NCBI GenBank assembly: GCA_963978895.1
Contig: OZ022242.1
Span: forward strand, 34,375,173 to 34,439,172
Reading direction: 5' to 3'
Source: Erpobdella octoculata
Lineage: Eukaryota > Annelida > Clitellata > Hirudinida > Erpobdellidae
DNA: 64,000 nucleotides
Both the position numbers and the translations under genes were made by a program. Under the pieces are notes generated by a model, which saw only the letters and a list, made by a program, of their open reading frames with translations, searched no databases and had not been told where the DNA came from. Below are positions 26,201 to 37,308 of the stretch, one piece after another. The number at the start of each line of letters is the position of its first letter. Positions within the stretch are counted from its first letter, which is position 1.

Positions 26201-26421
26201 ACAACGACTTCTGATGGTTGACAAACTGGCTGAAAAACTTCCTCTTGGCAATATTCTTCACAATTATTCAAAATTATAAAATAAATTAAACGAATATGTA
26301 TTCAATTCAGTCAAATTTAAATAATTTTCATAGTTTATTAACCTTTCATTTGTGAAGAAACCAAAAAAAATTTCGTTGCTATCCAAAATAGAGCAAAAAA
26401 GTGTAAATACATGATGAACAT
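23221..26421 (-). CDS. Receptor-like membrane protein: SUEL lectin, CUB, sushi-like, TM
   Basis: Exons (minus): 26343-26421 signal peptide (MYLHFFALFWIATKFFLVSS); 25959-26255 SUEL/rhamnose-binding-lectin-like domain (ASFGRMRVGRC, RFLGCFVD, KCGGEKYC, SFLKVYMEIDYSCV); 25504-25826 CUB-like (SFCGSKVNPWLIETLQGQKI through SNMLEIYL); 25281-25433 sushi-like (GCPDLIPPADAWL, IGCYSTRVRWQLKC, WIGVIGNC); 23758-23839 transmembrane helix (FAITTIFASVIVLCCLIAC); 23221-23575 cytoplasmic tail of about 117 residues with FGYLTM, SHYIAAT and FYEHEYKSS. The fold implies a type I cell-surface protein that binds carbohydrate outside and signals or anchors inside. Phases close except between 25959 and 25826, where a small exon or sequence error is possible. 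The start could be 26421 or 26412. The intron before TM spans about 1.4 kb and contains a Helitron-like minisatellite. Confidence 0.75.
24660..25014 (+). mobile_element. Helitron-like 3' region with 12-bp minisatellite
   Basis: About 28 degenerate units of the type GAGCGGGAACGG / GAAAGCG, then GTGGCAACGCGAGCGCCCCC and GCTAG|T. The ending resembles the CTAG-T terminus of Helitrons, and a similar array occurs inverted at 52075-52290. It lies in an intron of the SUEL/CUB receptor gene. Long open frames across it follow from the 12-base period. Confidence 0.6.
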
Positions 26422-26524
26422 AATTGAAAAAAAATCTATCACCTAATATTGCTTACAAAATAAGTTAAAATAAAAAGATCCTCATTTTTAATGGGCGCTG
26501 AGCAATCGTTATTATAATGCTCAT

Positions 26525-27503
26525 AAGAGATGGGCCAATTTTGATTTTTTACCGATTCCGGAATTCGGAAAATCGGTGACGTTTTTTACCGATTCCGATC
26601 CGAATAATTAAAAATTTGGCAATTTTCAATAATTAAATGAAAACTGTTTTTTTATCTAGGTCTACCGGGACGATTCCAGAAATCGACAATAAAATCATCT
26701 ATCATTTTACTAGACACATTCTTCATTTGTTATTTATATTAATGAATTTTCAAAAAATAGAGTTAACAACATTTAATTATTTTATTTATAAAAGTTTCAA
26801 TTATTAACTAATAAAAACGTGTAATCTACCTTTTGATACGTAATGATAATTCTTGTAACTTGTTATTGTTTTGGTAAATATGTTTACGCTGTAAAATATC
26901 TATATATTAAACAGTGCATAACATAGAGTTAAAAAAAATAGCATGCTAACCAAATATTTTGTAGAAATAAAAGCGTTTCCGTTTTCTCTGCAGTTCCAAC
27001 ATGTTTTATTAAAAGCATTTTTTCATCTCAAGCTCTTAGTAATTCCTTATAGAAATTTTTATTTCTATAAAAAAATGTTTGTTTTGGTCAATTTGTTTAT
27101 TTCTTTATTAAAAAATGTCAGAAAAGCTGGTAATCAGAGATGTAGTACTTGATACTCATACTCGTACTTAAGTAAAACTTGCACTATTATTAGTACTCGC
27201 AGCAGCATCTCTGCTGGTAAGCCACTAAAACCAGAATGAAAAAAAAACAAAAACAAAAAAACAGCTTTAGTCATGAAAACAGAGATTTGATATTTTTATT
27301 AGACATGATAATGTTACTGGATACATAAAAACAAGTATTATAAACGTATTTAACGCTTAATACTTGGTTATTTAATGATTTATTAGATTAACAGGTTTTA
27401 ACACTACCTGAATCGGTGGGCTGTTCGTACCGGAATCCGATTAATCGGTTGAAATAAGAACCCGATTAATTCCGGTTTCCAAATCAAAAGTCGGCCCAGC
27501 CTT
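26525..27503. mobile_element. hAT-like non-autonomous DNA element with terminal inverted repeats
   Basis: The left end AAGAGATGGGCCAATTTTGA and right end (reverse complement) AAGGCTGGGCCGACTTTTGA are inverted copies, each followed by sequence rich in CCGATTCCGGAATCGG-like words. The start resembles hAT termini. Flanking duplications are not clear, so it is probably old. No transposase is encoded. Confidence 0.65.
27135..27213. mobile_element. 79-bp foldback micro-element nested in the hAT-like element
   Basis: Inverted ends CAGAGATG / CATCTCTG with further AGTACT pairing inside. It is flanked by CTGGTAAT (27127-27134) and CTGGTAAG (27214-27221), an 8-bp target duplication with one mismatch, as expected for hAT. 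Confidence 0.7.
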
Positions 27504-28489
27504 AATCCTCAATAATTGTTTTTGAGGACGTCCCAAAACGTACCGTAATTATGTATAAAAAACAATTAGGTAAAATATACATAAAAACATTTTTAATTAC
27601 ACTTTTATTTCTAAATGCACTAAAAAAGTAATATCTTTTGTGTTTACCAATTATATCTCTTATATAGTTTGACAAAATATAAAAGTGTGCCACGTTCATT
27701 TTTTTTATAACTTCTGTCAGTCATAAAAACATTGAAAATGAAGTCACACACTTTTATATTTCGTCCAATTATTTAAGAGATATAATCAAATACCGTAAAA
27801 CGAGAAAAAGGAGCTCTGGCCTAGTTTACACGTAAATCAACATTTATTTCAAAATGAAATTCATATATCTATGAACAAATTTCCTGAAAAGATATGCACA
27901 ATACTGCACAATAGTGAAGTATGACTTGACCTAGAGAAAAATTTGAATTATGTTTTCACATGTTTATAAGCTGAGCCAAAATCACCCGCTGGCATGGATT
28001 GGGTCGGGTTACCAAGTTAAAAAAGTTTATAAGTCGGGTCAATCAATTGTGGTGAGTCGGGTAGAAAAAAGTTTACAATGGATCACTCCGGACTCTGGTA
28101 ATGATGTGTAGATGTTGTTGACGTGTCATTGACTATATGATGCTAACAAAAACTGTTATTAAAACATCACGATTAACCTTAACACAGCTTTTATCTTTTA
28201 TATCAAAATGAATTTTTTTGTGCGGTATAATCTAAAACTGACAAAATTAGGCCTTTCTGCATATAAAGTTGAATCATTTAAACTTATTAGATGGAAGATG
28301 TGTGTGTGTGCAGGCTTTATGAGCCACTCATAATGTATTTTACACTTTTAGCCAAATTTTATTTGGTTAATAGACATGTATTATGGATTTTTATTGTTAT
28401 TAACAATATTGCTTTAAGTTGGGTTGAGTTAGGAATTTTTATTTTGCTGTATCTGGGTTAGATATTGGTGGGCTTGGCTGGGTTGGGTC

Positions 28490-29318
28490 TAGACCTCCTA
28501 GCCGAATTTTTTTATGTTTGTGGCTGGCTGAACAAATATTTCGGCTGATATCCGGATTAGCCGAATTTACGCGTAAAATTATTATTCGGCTTGAATTTTA
28601 AATTATATGGCTCATGATTCAAATTTGTGGCTGATAATTATTTTAAATTAGGCTAAAATTTAATATAAAATTAAATACTAAGGTTAATAAATTTCAAAAT
28701 TTATTACCAATATATAAATTATCTAATTAATAGCAATTGTCATAAAAGTTAATTAAATCATCAAAAATGTCATATGATAAACAAAATTACATCATAAAAA
28801 ATAATATGAAAAATTTTTTTTACATTGCAAATTTAAAATTGTCATGTATAAAAACAATCTGATTTAATTTATCAGCACTTAAGGCTGATCTGCGGCTGTT
28901 CATAACTAATCCACATGTTAATTATCTATAATATCTAATTATTAACTATTAACATGAGAAAAGAATTGTGATACTTAAATTTATTCCTATTTTAAAGCGG
29001 CTGTCAGTAGCGATAATAAGTAAAGCAAAGATAATATAATGAAAATTAGACAACGTAATTGATTTCAGAAAGAAATTCAGGAAATTAAACATTGCACACC
29101 AATATATACATAATAGTTGATTTTGCACTTTTACATTGAAAATTAGTTTTATAATGAGTCAAACGTAAAAAAAGGTCTAGGTTAAGCTGGCGTTCGGAAA
29201 TCTTATAGCGGATTTTCGGCGTACCGTTTTCGGCTGGCCGCCGGCTAACCGTAATTTTTTTTCGGCTGATTTACGGCGGCTGTAAAAAGTTCGGCGGCGG
29301 CGGCGGCTAGGAGGTCTA
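28490..29318. mobile_element. hAT-like MITE with perfect 8-bp target duplication
   Basis: Inverted ends TAGACCTCCTAGCCG at 28490 and its complement ending at 29318. Target duplication GTTGGGTC at 28482-28489 and 29319-29326. Sub-terminal regions carry CGGCTGA, GCCGGC and CGGCGGCGG words against an AT-rich centre. 829 bases, no coding sequence. Confidence 0.85.
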
Positions 29319-29612
29319 GTTGGGTCACTGAAAATGAATTCACGGACACATTTGACATGATTATTTTTGCTGTTATAAAACGTCAATTTAGAATGTTTAT
29401 ATAAGAATAAAAAACAGAAATTAAACTAATGTAGCTAAATTCTTTGACACGCTCATAATAAGAAATTAAAAATATTTAAAAACGGTAAATTTTGAATTAG
29501 TTCATTAATTAGAAATGGAATTAATACAATAACAAACAGAAACAAATAAAGAAAAACATTTTTTTATTAGAGTTTCATTTAATATTTTCAACTAATCCAA
29601 CAAACATGGCGA

Positions 29613-32600
29613 CTACAAATGAATGCTCATATATTTATGGGGATCTTTGTTTGAGTCAGCAACAGTATCGTAGTATTTAAGATCGTCGTATTCGTAGTCA
29701 GGATCCTTTGCATGGTTGTTTTTCTTAGTTTTATTATTTTTAACTGATCCTAAAGCGGAAAGACGTTTAAAATTTAATTAATGAAAATAAATAATTAAAC
29801 ATACTTGTCAATACGAACGTTTAAGTTTGGAAGCTTTAATGGCCAGTATGGTGATCGTAATTATAGTTAGCAGCAGAAGGACGGCAAACGTGATAATTGC
29901 AATAGAGCTGTTAGAGATGAGCTGATCGTTTGCTAATAAAATCAACAGGTTTGTTATTAAATAAATAATCATTTCGAGCTATAATTTAAACTTAATTTGG
30001 TTAGGAGCATTAAGTGTATGTCGATTGAGATGTGCAACAGACAGCAAACTTCATAACTTTACAAATCAAACATTTGAAAAAATATGTAGCGGTTCAGTAC
30101 CTAATAAGGCTGAGTTTATTAAAAGAAGAATTTCAAAAACATTTTTTAAATAGAGATAGTAAAAATTCAAAGTTATTTACATAATTGTATTTCAAATTAT
30201 ACTTTTGTTACAATTCAAAATTCTGGTATTACTTCCTTTTTGTAAACTTGTATGGTAGCTATGTTTATTCGAAATTTAAAAATTTTAGTTGCTTTTTCTA
30301 TAAATACTGTAGATTAAAATAAAATAAGAATAAAACTGAAAACAATAATTTACCTTGACAATCATCAAGCGTTGTTTTGCTTTTATACCCATCATTGCAG
30401 ATGCATTCAGAAAAATTTATATTGACAATCTGACATTTATGCTTTCCGCAACCACCATTGTGTACGCTGCAATCTAAGAGTTTATATTTTGTGATAAAAC
30501 TTGAAATACAATTGATTTGATTGACTTTTAAATTTTGGTGTCATGGTTGATAACCTATTATTTACATGACTGAGTCTGTAGAGTGTTAAACTTTAACGTG
30601 CCATAACTCGCCCCTGTTAGTCCATAGTTTCAAAAAATAGCAAGTTGAAGTTTTTTTTGGGATATATAAGTAAACATTGCCATCCAACTTTTAAGGAAGT
30701 TTCTTAAAATTTTCATAATGATTAAACTATTAAAAGTAGCTATACTGAATATTTTGCTGTCAGTTCTGACGATACTTGTTATTAAATTACTGATTCTGCT
30801 AACCTACTGGCTTTAGCAATGCTAGATTTGGCAATACCGGTTCTGGGAATACTGCTTCTGACAATAGTTTTTCTTGTGAAAAATAATCTAGCCAAAAAAT
30901 ATATTAAACCTCTTTTGTCGCAAGAGCTTCCTTTCCATCCGGGGTTACATACTCCACGAGTACACAATGCGTTTGGTCCAAAATCACTTTCGTTGAAACA
31001 GTGGTACAGTTCGGAGCAGGTCTTTTTCAAAGCAATGCTCAAACAAACTTTGAGAAAAACAACTTAATACAATAATGGGTAGTTTAAAACAATTTCGAGC
31101 ACAATTTAAGACTTTTAAAAACGTACATTGTTTTTTATTAATTTAATCATTTAATTTTGTTTATATTATTAATTTTTAAAATCATTCTTTTTATATTTGG
31201 TAACAACTACATAAACCATGCCGCATCTGAAAGCTTTCCAAATTCATCGTTAATAATTTAAACCCACAGTGGCTTGCGCGTAACTCCATTCATGCTGAAC
31301 AGTGAACATTCTGAATGCAACCATAAGTACCTAATTATCTAACCAACGTTTATACAAACCAGAATAAACGGTATTTGTCCAGCTGCCTCCACACAATTCG
31401 TCCTGTTTACCATTGCATGATATGTGACAATCTTTCTCTGGAGCACTTCCATACTTTCCATACGTATCTCCACAAAAGCATTCGTGTCCGTACTAAATTT
31501 GAAGTTTTTGGTTAAAAAAACAGGTTAGATAAAAATCAACATAAATCTGGAAGTTCTAGTAGACGCAATCGCGCAAGCAGCCTAAAACTAGACATAGTAA
31601 ATAACGAAAGATTTATCTCATGTGGTTGATATCTTTATTATCTTATAAGTAAATCAATGCATGTTGTTGTAGACAACGTAGATTAAATTCAATGAATGCT
31701 TCAAGTAACTTAAAAACAAAAACATATGCTACAGAATATGACTGACTGCTAACTGCCGAATAATATAAAAATCAAGAGGCAACAAAGGCAACCGGTGTTA
31801 TAAGATAATTATTATTATAATAAAAATAATAAATTGTATTTTTTCTAATAATAAACATAAATAATTAGGTATAAAACTAAACAGAAGACAAGCTGGTTTG
31901 TTGTTGACAGGTTTGCACTTCACTAAGTTATGAAATTAATCGTCCCAGAGACTCAGTGAGTGAGTCAGTGAATCTAAAAGATCAGGTGTAGGTAGCGACT
32001 AATGATTGAGACGAATATCTTAAAATCGAAACAGGTTTACATACTGCAAATAAGTATATTAATTTGTTTTTAAAATTAAATTTACAACCTGAATCCCCAG
32101 TACAGAAAATCCGTGTGAGTAGCAATAATCAAAACAGTTTTTTATTGTCATATTATTTTTAGAAGAATAATTCTTTTTAAATTCTCGCTCCTCTTTGTCC
32201 TGATAGCAGCCAAGGTAATTTAATTGAAGAGGATTTTGAACTTTCAACAAAAAGTTACAAACATAATTTATAAAATAATAATTTTTTTAAAATTGTATTA
32301 TACACATGTAATTCAAAGCTACCCGTATAAACAGCAAATGTATTAGCTGCTCCGCAGAATGAAAACGTGTTTTTGCAGTAACTACATTCAGTTGATGACT
32401 GTAACGATCCATCTATGGATCCACAATAACATTGAAAGTTGGACTGCAAAATGTGTTTTACATACTGCAAATAAGTATATTAATTTGTTTTTAAAATTAA
32501 ATTTAATAATAAGGTTGATACAGCAACAAAAAAGTGGTCCGATCTTTTCAAAGAAAGGGTTGACGAATTATCAGAAGGCGTCAAGAAAATACACCATTCT

Positions 32601-35600
32601 GTTCTGACTGAGAAGGGTGAGCAGGCATCAGGCCTACAGCTTTGCCTTAAAAAAGCTCTCGACGCAAAGACACAGGATGACAAAGATGAGGAAGCCGACA
32701 AGCTCAGGAGAAGGACCTCTGTTGTTGTCTATGGGCTGGGCGAGTCGAGTTCGTCTACACCTGATAAGCGCAAATCGGACGACAAATCGAAGATCGAGGA
32801 ATTGCTGAAGTTAATCTCTTGTGATGATGTCGAAATTGTTAACTTAATTAGACTTGGGAAAAGAATCGAAGGAGAGAGTGAACCTGCTCGACCAAGACCG
32901 TTGAAACTGGTATTGAAAAACGAAAATCAACAGTCGAATCTTCTCAAGTCGGCAAAAAACTTGAGGGTGATGAAGGAAGGAGGTTGGTCAGCAGTTTTTA
33001 TCCATCGGGATATGACTCCAAAAGAAAGAGAAGCACGAAAACTCCTAGTCGAAAGTATGAAGCAGAGAATACGAGCTGGAGAGACGAATCTGTTCATCGC
33101 GGGGGACAGGATAGTTACCAGAAGACTTCCCGTTGCGGGAAAAATCTGAAAAGCTCCAACACAGAATCATACGTTCGAAACAAGTACTTGTCAAAGTGCT
33201 TGATCAAGAAAAATTGTAGTTGTTCTGGAGTCGACCGCTGCTATCGTCATCTGGGACCAACCACTGAACGCGAATCTTACTCTGGTCTAGCCGGACAATC
33301 TATCCCCGCTGCATGTCTCAATGTTAGGTCTATTAAAAACAAAACTGCTATCGTTGCGAATATCATAAATGAAAACAAGTTATCAATCCTCGGCTTAACT
33401 GAAACCTGGCACGAGAGTTATGAAGATGTTGCACTGAAAAAGATTACTTTGCCCGGCTACCGTTGCATCGAATCCGCCAGAAGGTCTGATGAAACGGGTC
33501 GCACATATGGAGGAATTGCGGTTATTTACAAGGACACGCTGTCTGCCAAGCCACACCCTCTGGGTTCCAAGCCAGCTACATTCGAGATCACGTCTATAAT
33601 GTTTTCGTCTTTGAAAACGAATTTTATCTTTGTGGTGATATACCGCCCTGGAGGCAATCCCGTGAGTGATTTGTTCTTCACGGAGCTTGAGAGCATATTG
33701 GAAACCCTGGCAACTTACAACCTCCAAATCATTATTACCGGCGATCTTAACGTCAGGGTCAACATCTCTAATGACCCCCACTCCATCCGTTTTCTCAGCC
33801 TCATACGTTCATTTGGATTTATTCAGTCTGTCGTCGGCCCTACGCATACGCATGGTAACACTCTGGACTTGGTCATTACCCGATCAGATCTTCCCCCTCC
33901 ATCTATCATCGTTGATCTACCACAGGTGTCAGATCACTCGCTTGTGCGTTTCCGGATCCCGGTCCGTCATCCTCCCCCGCTGCTTATCGACGTCAACACC
34001 CGGGCTTGGAGAAGTTTCGACCCAGAGCAATTCCGTTCTGATTTACAGGGAAGTTCTCTGTGTAATCCGGCGGTCTATGAGACGATGTCAATCAGTCAGG
34101 TTCTTGAGACCTTCGACACAACCTTGTCATCACTTCTTCACAAACATGCCCCGCCTCGTGTTGCCAGGCTGCGCGACCGGCCCCTCACCCCATGGTTCGA
34201 CTCTGAATGCGCTGCCTTAAAACGAAGATCGAGAAAGTTAGAAAGACGTTATAGACGAACACAAGATCCCATCGATCGCACTTCATGGATCAACCACGTG
34301 CGAACGTCTCATGACCTTTACAGACAGAAACAAAATCTCTACTGGAAGATGAAGATTGACGACAGCCGAGGGAGTCCTGGGAGATTATGGCGGACATTAT
34401 CTGGGGTGCTCGGTCGGGTTCGGAGCAACCCGATTTCGCCAAAAGATCTTACAGCCAATGATTTCTCGAGAGCGTTCAATGATAAGATAAGAGATATCCG
34501 CCAGTCTACGTCACATGCTTCCAGTCCACGATTCGACCCCGGCTGTTGTTCCTGCGACCTGCTGAGGTTTAAACCTGTGAGTGTCGACGACATTACCCGG
34601 CTCATCAAATCTTCACCAAACAAAAATTGTTCCCTGGACCCAATACCGACATGGATGATCAAGCAATACTCTAGTGAACTGGCACCGTTTGTGACATTCC
34701 TGGTAAATTCATCGCTAGAGCGGGGACAGTTTCCTCCTGCCCAGAAAAATGCTGTCATCACACCGATCCTGAAGAAGCAGAATCTAGATCCGCTCAACAC
34801 CAGTAACTACCGCCCAATCTCGAATCTGTCCTATCTGTCAAAACTACTGGAACGATGCGTAGCCGCCCAGATAAACATCTACCTCTGTGAAAACAACCTT
34901 CTCCCGATGTTTCAGTCGGCGTACAGAAATCAGCACTCCACTGAAACTGCTGTCCTGAAGGTACTGTCTGATATTTACGCTGCGGCTGATTCGGGTCGGA
35001 TCACGCTACTGGGACTTCTGGACCTCTCCGCTGCTTTCGACACTGTTGACCATCAAATTTTGGTCAACAGGCTCCATTTCTCGTATGGTTTCGGAGACGT
35101 CGTCCTCGAATGGTTTCGTTCCTATTTGACTGATCGGTCCCACTGCATCCGCTCTGGAGGTGTTTTGTCCACGCCTACCTCTGTCCTGTGTGGCGTCCCG
35201 CAGGGATCCGTTCTGGGCCCGTTGTTGTTTCTTCTCTATTCCGCGGACGTCCTACATATTGCCACGAAACATCGGTTTTCTGTCCATTCTTATGCTGACG
35301 ACCTGCAGATTTACGATCACTCCCCGCCAGCGTCGTGTTCCGATCTGGTCCCTAGGATGTCTGCATGTATCAGCGAGATTGGCACTCGGATGGCAAGCAA
35401 TCGCTTGCAACTCAATCCTTCTAAGACCGAAGTGATCTGGTTGGGCTCGCCTGGTCGACTCAGCTTCTGTCCGAGGGGGGATCTGGTCATCGCTGGTGTC
35501 TCAGTCAGGCCCTCCACTTATGTTCGTAATCTTGGCATGATGGTCGACAGTAGCTTGTCTATGGAGGCACACATCTCTCATCTTACTCGTTCATGCTTCT

Positions 35601-36522
35601 ATCATCTCCGTCAACTGCGCGTCGTCCGCCGTAGCCTCACCATGGACTCCGCCCATTCACTCATTAGAGCACTCGTGCACAGCCGGCTTGATTACTGTAA
35701 TGGTGTCATGGCCGGACTTAGACAGTTTCAAATCAATAGGCTCCAATCCATTCTCCGAGCAGCCGCTCGTCTTGTTCTTCAGCTGCCCGGCTGGTCTCCC
35801 GTATCAGATCTCATGCGGACGCAACTTCACTGGCTTCCTTTCCCGCAGAGAATTCAGTTCAAGTTGGGTCTGATGGTATACAAGTGCCTCCACCACACGG
35901 CTCCGGTCTACCTGCAGCAATTGTGTGTACCGATCTCAACGCTTGCTGGTCGGTCCCACCTTCGATCGGCGGCTGCTGGCGACTTGTTCGTTCCATCGTC
36001 AAAGACAACGACTCTCGGCAGGCGCGGATTCTCCACTGCTGGTCCAGTTGTTTGGAACAGCCTATCTGCTGACCTGAGGAATCCAGCTTTGGACCTCGGC
36101 GGTTTCAGGAAGCTGCTTAAGACAGAACTTTATTCTTAAATTTATGATTTGACGCGACGCGCTTTTGTGACTTTTTAAAAAAAGCGCATTATAAATTTAC
36201 ATTTACATTTACATTTAAATCTTCATATTAATGTAACGACTAAGTAAGTTCATTAGTATTACAACAATGAGTTGACCTTGAAATAATTAAAATTTTGAAT
36301 TGTTACTTGTGCTAATGCTATCGTAATATTTACAAGACATTAAAGGATTAATATGTCATATCAACTGATATTCATATTATTAAAATAATTAACTTGCCTT
36401 TATAGCAAAATATGTTGAATGGCGATTCTCGCAGGTTGATGAGCATTCTTTAAATGTTTTGACAGAAACTTTCAAATCGACTTTAAAGTTGTCATAGCAG
36501 CCAACGTACAAGTTTTCGTTAG
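29613..36522 (-). CDS. WSC-WSC-EGF-EGF single-pass membrane protein, paralogue 1 (5' end not found)
   Basis: Exons (minus): 36398-36522 and 32323-32443 (WSC 1: ENLYVGCYDNFKV, NFQCYCGS, CSYCKNTFSFCGAANTFAVY); 32089-32240 and 31360-31492 (WSC 2: NYLGCYQDKEER, GHECFCGDTYGKYGSAP, LCGGSWTNTVYS); 30910-31047 (six-Cys EGF-like, CNPGWKGSSC); 30354-30473 (EGF, CSVHNGGCGKHKCQIV); 29819-29932 (TM, IAIITFAVLLLLTIITITIL); 29613-29749 (tail, PDYEYDDLKYYDTVADS). Every junction matches the paralogue at 39505 in position and phase. WSC domains bind glycans or the cell wall in other proteins, so a surface recognition role is inferred. Odd points: no signal-peptide exon was found; the intron between the WSC 1 exons holds a 3.7-kb LINE; the donor of the first visible exon is AAG|GCAAGT, a GC-AG intron. 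Confidence 0.8.
32036..32505. repeat. 49-bp direct repeat next to a LINE 5' junction
   Basis: 32036-32084 and 32457-32505 are identical over 49 bases (TTTACATACTGCAAATAAGT onward). The second copy ends at the point where LINE sequence begins. Confidence 0.85.
32514..33149 (+). CDS. LINE ORF1 protein, 5'-truncated
   Basis: 212 codons, open at the 5' end. A charged coiled-coil-like segment (WSDLFKERVDELSEGVKKI) precedes an RNA-binding-like region (RRRTSVVVYGLGESS, RPLKLVLKNENQQSNLLKSA, FIHRDMTPKEREAR), the usual layout of CR1/L2 ORF1, which coats the element RNA. It overlaps the start of ORF2 in another frame. Confidence 0.75.
   Translation, partial: VDTATKKWSDLFKERVDELSEGVKKIHHSVLTEKGEQASGLQLCLKKALDAKTQDDKDEEADKLRRRTSVVVYGLGESSSSTPDKRKSDDKSKIEELLKLISCDDVEIVNLIRLGKRIEGESEPARPRPLKLVLKNENQQSNLLKSAKNLRVMKEGGWSAVFIHRDMTPKEREARKLLVESMKQRIRAGETNLFIAGDRIVTRRLPVAGKI
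32984..36139 (+). CDS. LINE ORF2: endonuclease and reverse transcriptase
   Basis: An apurinic-type endonuclease domain begins near residue 109 (ACLNVRSIKNKTAIV, LGLTETW, IITGDLNVR, VSDHSLVRF). It is followed by RT blocks YRPISNLSYLSKLLERC, SAYRNQHSTETAVL, LLDLSAAFDTVDH (motif A), CGVPQGSVLGPLLFLLY (motif B) and VHSYADDLQIY (YADD), then a C-terminal GRRGFSTAGPVVWNSL block typical of L2/CR1. The frame is uninterrupted for 1,051 codons and catalytic residues are present, so the enzyme may be functional. The open frame begins without a convincing ATG; translation likely starts after or by coupling to ORF1. Confidence 0.9.
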   Translation: MVSSFYPSGYDSKRKRSTKTPSRKYEAENTSWRDESVHRGGQDSYQKTSRCGKNLKSSNTESYVRNKYLSKCLIKKNCSCSGVDRCYRHLGPTTERESYSGLAGQSIPAACLNVRSIKNKTAIVANIINENKLSILGLTETWHESYEDVALKKITLPGYRCIESARRSDETGRTYGGIAVIYKDTLSAKPHPLGSKPATFEITSIMFSSLKTNFIFVVIYRPGGNPVSDLFFTELESILETLATYNLQIIITGDLNVRVNISNDPHSIRFLSLIRSFGFIQSVVGPTHTHGNTLDLVITRSDLPPPSIIVDLPQVSDHSLVRFRIPVRHPPPLLIDVNTRAWRSFDPEQFRSDLQGSSLCNPAVYETMSISQVLETFDTTLSSLLHKHAPPRVARLRDRPLTPWFDSECAALKRRSRKLERRYRRTQDPIDRTSWINHVRTSHDLYRQKQNLYWKMKIDDSRGSPGRLWRTLSGVLGRVRSNPISPKDLTANDFSRAFNDKIRDIRQSTSHASSPRFDPGCCSCDLLRFKPVSVDDITRLIKSSPNKNCSLDPIPTWMIKQYSSELAPFVTFLVNSSLERGQFPPAQKNAVITPILKKQNLDPLNTSNYRPISNLSYLSKLLERCVAAQINIYLCENNLLPMFQSAYRNQHSTETAVLKVLSDIYAAADSGRITLLGLLDLSAAFDTVDHQILVNRLHFSYGFGDVVLEWFRSYLTDRSHCIRSGGVLSTPTSVLCGVPQGSVLGPLLFLLYSADVLHIATKHRFSVHSYADDLQIYDHSPPASCSDLVPRMSACISEIGTRMASNRLQLNPSKTEVIWLGSPGRLSFCPRGDLVIAGVSVRPSTYVRNLGMMVDSSLSMEAHISHLTRSCFYHLRQLRVVRRSLTMDSAHSLIRALVHSRLDYCNGVMAGLRQFQINRLQSILRAAARLVLQLPGWSPVSDLMRTQLHWLPFPQRIQFKLGLMVYKCLHHTAPVYLQQLCVPISTLAGRSHLRSAAAGDLFVPSSKTTTLGRRGFSTAGPVVWNSLSADLRNPALDLGGFRKLLKTELYS

Positions 36523-37308
36523 CTTCAGTTAGAACTTATTGAAAAACATAAAAATAATCATTTACTACAGTTAAATGATAAATAAAATTATTTTATTTTA
36601 ATAATCTATAATATAATAGAAGAGTGTTGTTTCTGCGTTACCACCACGTGACTTATTTTTCGTTGTGTAAAATGTGCGACAAAATTAATGCGGACCGTTT
36701 TGCAGAATAATTATATGGGTATAATTTATAATCCTATCGGTGCACATCAGTAAACTAATTTTAAATATCAAAAAGCGTTATTTTATCATTTACATAATTA
36801 TTGTAAAGCAGTTACTAAAAATGGACCCCGAAACACCAAAAGAACGTAAAAATCGACTCGTTAACGTTTCTGTTTCTTGCGGATTGACTTTTAGATCACT
36901 GGGTGGCTTGCCATCCTGAAAACAGATAGTAAAAAAAGATTTCTCTAATACTAATTATTTGCTTTTCTCAAAATAAGAACGAGGCGCATCAATTAAATTT
37001 TCTTTGAAATCCGAAAGACACGTTTTTTCTGTCCTTGAACCACATTGAGCGCAACCGGATTCTCAGAACCAACTTTCGATGCTACATTAAACAAATTATA
37101 TGAACCAGCAAATTCCCGAAACAATTAATTTGATAAAACGTTGGATATCAAGTAAGAAACGTTTGATAATTAACTACTTCATTTTCAAAATATCTCTTGA
37201 TTGTTCAAATAAAACATCAGTTCCGGTAAACTTGTCCTGCAACCTCTTTTTGTTCTATTTCACATCGTGCTTAACAGGATGTTTCTATGCAATTAACTAT
37301 CTATTAAG

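Larger units (their letters stand above)
32506..36220 (+). mobile_element. CR1/L2-like LINE, nearly complete, inserted in an intron
   Basis: It carries the 3' part of ORF1 and a full-length endonuclease-RT ORF2. The 3' end has a GCGC-loop-GCGC hairpin (about 36157-36187), CATTATAAAT, then (ATTTAC)n, a pattern known from L2/CR1 elements. It is antisense to the host WSC gene. Composition is much more GC-rich than the surroundings, in line with recent arrival. Confidence 0.9.

Noticed and set aside
33395..35517. Long antisense frames opposite the LINE ORF2
   Set aside because: Shadows of the GC-rich coding strand. They match no protein family.
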